Below, in pieces: positions 60,658 through 64,000 of a DNA stretch of 64,000 bases; the stretch's first letter is position 1, and each line of letters opens with the position of its first letter. The notes beneath the pieces are model-generated. The model did not search any database, was not told the origin of the DNA, and worked only from the letters and a program-made list of their open reading frames with translations. The DNA is from Streblospio benedicti. Lineage: Eukaryota > Annelida > Polychaeta > Spionida > Spionidae. The position numbers and the translations under genes are program-made. The stretch is taken from the NCBI GenBank assembly GCA_019095985.1, contig CM032663.1, forward strand, positions 18,141,649-18,205,648, read 5' to 3'.

Positions 60658-61688
60658 TACTAAACTATTAAATAGAAAAATATGAGAACATTCGATAACC
60701 ATGGATGTAATACAGCATATTTTTTTAGGAAGAAATTTTTGTTTCTTCTTTATTGATAAAACAATATTCTGATTTTGAACAAAAAAAAAATCTAAATAAA
60801 TGTAGACTATGCATGAAAATTAAAAAAAAAAAGTTGCATATATCTTGTTTAATTATGATTTCTGACGAATAAACATAAACAAATCGCTTATTACAAATTG
60901 ATATAAATCAGGATAGACCAATATCAAGAAATGCTTACAAAGTAAATTTATATATATATAAAAAAATATTCATTCAATAAGCCAATCCACCCAGTGGCAA
61001 AATACAATTGTACCTGAATGAAAAAAATGCAACTACAATGTACATGTGTACTGATGTCCTTTGTCCAGCATAAATTAGTGAGTCAATACAATACAGATGA
61101 TAACATTTGCACATGTATATGTACCTATGACTACTTTCGCTGTTTGATACAAATAAATATTTATGACCACAAAAAAATAAAAAAACAAATTTATTTTACA
61201 TGATATAAAACTTATAAAGCACCATTCATTCTGTTTTTCACACATTGGATTAGGTTTTTTAATAGCTGAAACTCAACAAAACCATTATAAAATAGCGAGT
61301 TTTATCTATGAATAAACAAGGACTAAAATAGCACATGGTTGATAATTGCTATCATGGTTATGGCTTTAAAATATAATCACAGATCATAAAATGCATATAC
61401 TTTAATAACCAATCACAAATCTATCACAAGTCAGTTGTACATATTGCACTGTAAATATGAGTAACAACGAATCTTATTCTGTATATATATTGAGCTTGAT
61501 AGGAGCTTGCTTGGCATAACAGTGAGAGTAGAATTGAATGAATTTTATGAACTATGAAGTTGAATAATTCTCTATCATGGTAATGAGTTTAGCAAACACA
61601 GTAGTTTTGTACTTTGTATATGTACTATGTAATACAATAATTAACATGTTATAATTCAGATATAACTCAATATTGCCTTATAAATTTT
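60658..61688. other. No recognisable feature; probable 3' flank of the F-box gene
   Basis: AT-rich with several A runs (60780-60830). No exon or repeat assigned. Confidence 0.5.
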
Positions 61689-63472
61689 CTATCTATGTGC
61701 CATAAAAACACTCTCTAAAGGTGTCCAATCAGGATTGTTAGATTCAATATAAGCAGCACCATTCGAAGACAGAAATTCATGTTCAGTCATATTATCTTTA
61801 AGACCGGAATCAATCATTTTTTCAAGTTCTTTTACTTGCTTATCATATAGTTCTTTCTGCTGTGCCCTTCTCACTTCTTCTCGTTTTCTGTAAAATCATA
61901 TATAACCATTTACAATTCCACTTAATTGTAATAGTTGTTCATGTTGATTAGTGGTATGAAAGTTAAAAACTATGAATTCATCATGGTCCATGTTATGAAA
62001 TAAAGCAATCACGGCTGTATATTCAACCCAAAACCACAAATTTCTTTTAAAAAAACATTTCATCCTAACACTTTTGCTATTACATTCAATTAAGAAAAAA
62101 AAGTACCTTTAGAATACTAACCTAATATCTTGGCCAGGATACATATTTTCCATAATTCTCCAAAATGTGGGGCTATGATGGAAGTCTGGATCTTCAACTT
62201 GAGTTAGACCAGACACCATGCCCAAATCAAATGGTTCTTTCTTTAATTCTCTGTGATAAAATGGACAATTCTTGAGGTGTTCTGCCATATGTGGATTTCT
62301 TTCAATACCCCATTTCTCTACAGGACTATAGGCAGTTGAGAAAAACCATCGCTGTAACACAAACAATTTTCTTTAAAAATTCTTTCATTTAAATTCCATG
62401 ACAATAACGGTCAAACACAGAATTTTTTTTCTGTGTATTTATCTTTTTTCCTATGCAAAAATGTGCATGACAAATATGAATCTACTTTACCTTATAACCT
62501 ATATACCAATGTTTTCGTCCATCCACTTCCTTTGATAACCACTCTTGCACAACAATCCCTCTCTCCTCTAGTATACTGCAGCAAACTTGTCTCAAATATC
62601 TAGACGTGACTGCCATATTATTCAGGCTATGAATGCAATGAAAATGGACATGTAAACCATGCCAATTATACTTTCACAATTGTACTTTTTTTACTTATTT
62701 CATGATGTTATACAAATTAACTTTTTTATATATGTGTTTCCCAGTGCTTGCGGAAACATTTTCTAACTTCTCTGTCTCCCACATCTCTTTAGCAAGCATA
62801 TTTCTACCAATAGTGATAGATAATACTGAAGACATGTTTTACAACCCTAAGCTTCCATTTGACTATATCAAGTGGCCCTGCCGGTACTCAAATTCACGGC
62901 CCCAAGGTTGTGAAACCAGAATGATACCATCATTCTAAGAAGCAAACTTTTAAAAGGTTACATGGCTGAACCATTGTCTCTGTAACCCCCAGCCTACATG
63001 GGTTCATGTCCCACAAGAAGACGAAATTTTGGGAATGTCAAATGGAAGCTTAGAGCTGTAAAACTTCAGCTATGTCTATCGTTGGTAGAAATATGCTTGC
63101 TAAAAAGATGTGTGTGAGAGAGAGAGCAGTTTGAAAATTAACTTTTAATTTATAGTAACTTCCAGGAACTATTTCGGTACTTAGCACTGGGAACCACATG
63201 CATTATCAAACCACTTGAATATCATTTCAAGCAGGAATTAGACCCATGATCTAATGTTAACAGACCTAAATTATAAATTGGTCAAATTGAACAATCATCT
63301 TATTATCTTTTTAAAGGAGAAATTCCTATGAAATAACAAACCTAAAGCTGTCAAGGTAAAGACATATTATTCGAAGAACCTCAAACGGTAAGACTGTCAG
63401 ATTGCCTGCACTTCCAGGTGATTGTGGGGATTTGACTGGGCTTTTTTGTCGTGATTGCAGATTTCCTTGAAC
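61689..63472 (-). CDS. FBXO30/FBXO40-like F-box protein, 3' exons
   Basis: F-box proteins bring substrates to SCF (SKP1-CUL1) ubiquitin ligases. Exons in order: 63472-63342, 62626-62491, 62351-62122, 61887-61689 (stop); all phases agree, giving about 231 residues. The F box begins at LPFEVLRIICLYLDSFSL and runs into SRYLRQVCCSILEERG. It is followed by the family region FFSTAYSPVEKW then MAEHLKNC, which matches FBXO30 FSTAFCSVNEW then MADHLKKC. In vertebrate FBXO30/40 the F box is C-terminal, after an N-terminal TRAF-type zinc finger; that part would lie right of the window. Here about 95 further residues follow (FWRIMENMYPGQDI, a Lys/Glu-rich helix EEVRRAQQKELYDKQVKELE, DWTPLESVFMAHR), which I do not know from the vertebrate proteins. 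Confidence 0.8.
62770..63190. mobile_element. Inverted pair of SINEs in the F-box gene intron
   Basis: The left copy (minus, about 62770-62940) and right copy (plus, about 62960-63190) share the tail tcaaatggaagcttag, tgtaaaac, ggtagaaatatgcttgct and gcactgggaac. tRNA-like heads face each other at the centre (gtaccggcagggcc; gggttcatgtccc). Same family as 38520-40562. Confidence 0.75.
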
Positions 63473-64000
63473 CTAGTTGATAAAATAATGTTTTGGGTTT
63501 TTTTCATTTTTTTTTCATTCATTAACAATATTATCTATACATACAAAATTAATCATACATCCAAACCCAATGAAACTTCAGTAACACATTGTGCACAATC
63601 CATGGAAGGGTTTCAGTAGAATTTAGTGAAAGAAAGGATCCAAATTCACATAAATTGTAATTTATTTTAAAATATTGATCATTTTGCTCTAAGTCTACCA
63701 TAGCCATTCTGTCACATGTTATGTAATGAATTTTTAATTTTCTAAACATGTAAGCACTTGCCAGAAACATTTTACTTCAGAAAATGGTTATGAATGTCTT
63801 CCATGCTATATTCACTAAATGCATTTTAACTGTTCATTGGCATCTCACATCATCACCTGATATATATGGTCTGTTTCATAAATTGTAAATACGGGCTGTT
63901 TCAATGTGTGGGTAACATATCTCATTGGCTGTGATAGCAATGCATATGATTACTACATCATGTAGAAGAAAATTTCCTTGATTTTTCAATGGGAGGAAAG
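63473..64000 (-). other. Upstream intron of the F-box gene; nothing recognised
   Basis: The acceptor (tttatcaactag on the minus strand) ends this intron at 63473. No further exon is convincing before the window ends. Confidence 0.5.

Noticed and set aside
63549-63770. 73-codon minus-strand frame upstream of the F-box exons
   Set aside because: No acceptor/donor pair that would join in phase with 63472 and no family resemblance.

Overview
The window is nuclear DNA of an invertebrate animal. It is AT-rich, its genes are split into many short exons with GT-AG introns, and there is a 100-base run of N at 41533-41632. Introns and spacers are full of foldback elements, tRNA-derived SINEs and Penelope-like retroelement pieces. 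The LRP5/6 tail is very close to the vertebrate one, which hints at a marine deuterostome. That placement is inference; no species can be named from sequence alone.

Layout. (1) 1-25666, plus strand: the Wnt co-receptor LRP5/6. Twenty-one exons are present, from the second half of propeller 1 to the stop. The signal-peptide exon and the first propeller exon lie left of the window. The 3'UTR probably runs to about 27.4 or 28.1 kb. (2) 29707-31678, minus strand: a SIRT3-type sirtuin, tail to tail with LRP5/6, 5' exon(s) not found. (3) 32651-36172: a repeat block (broken Penelope-like piece, truncated LINE, Harbinger-type MITE, foldback SINE pair). (4) 36946-37875, plus strand: the last two exons of an NDUFV3-like complex I subunit. 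(5) 38622-40490: a non-autonomous hAT element with a perfect 8-bp target duplication. (6) 41374-53319, minus strand: two tandem GXYLT-type glucoside xylosyltransferase genes. The upstream copy (53319 to 48638) looks complete. The downstream copy (48235 to 41374) lacks its penultimate exon, which probably lies in the assembly gap. (7) 53335-60260: mostly repeats, including a nested SINE/MITE that gives a relative insertion order. (8) 61689-63472, minus strand: the 3' exons of an F-box protein like FBXO30/FBXO40 with an unfamiliar C-terminal extension.

Functional links. LRP5/6 (Wnt signalling) and GXYLT (xylosylation of O-glucose on Notch EGF repeats) are both developmental signalling genes but in different pathways, and nothing indicates co-regulation. 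SIRT3 and NDUFV3 both act in mitochondria and face away from each other.

No wholly new system was found. The most useful leads are apparent homopolymer errors in LRP5/6 and GXYLT-A, the missing GXYLT-A exon at the gap, the altered zinc-site spacing in the sirtuin, the F-box C-terminal extension, a SINE family that recurs as inverted pairs, and two clear transposon-into-SINE insertions.
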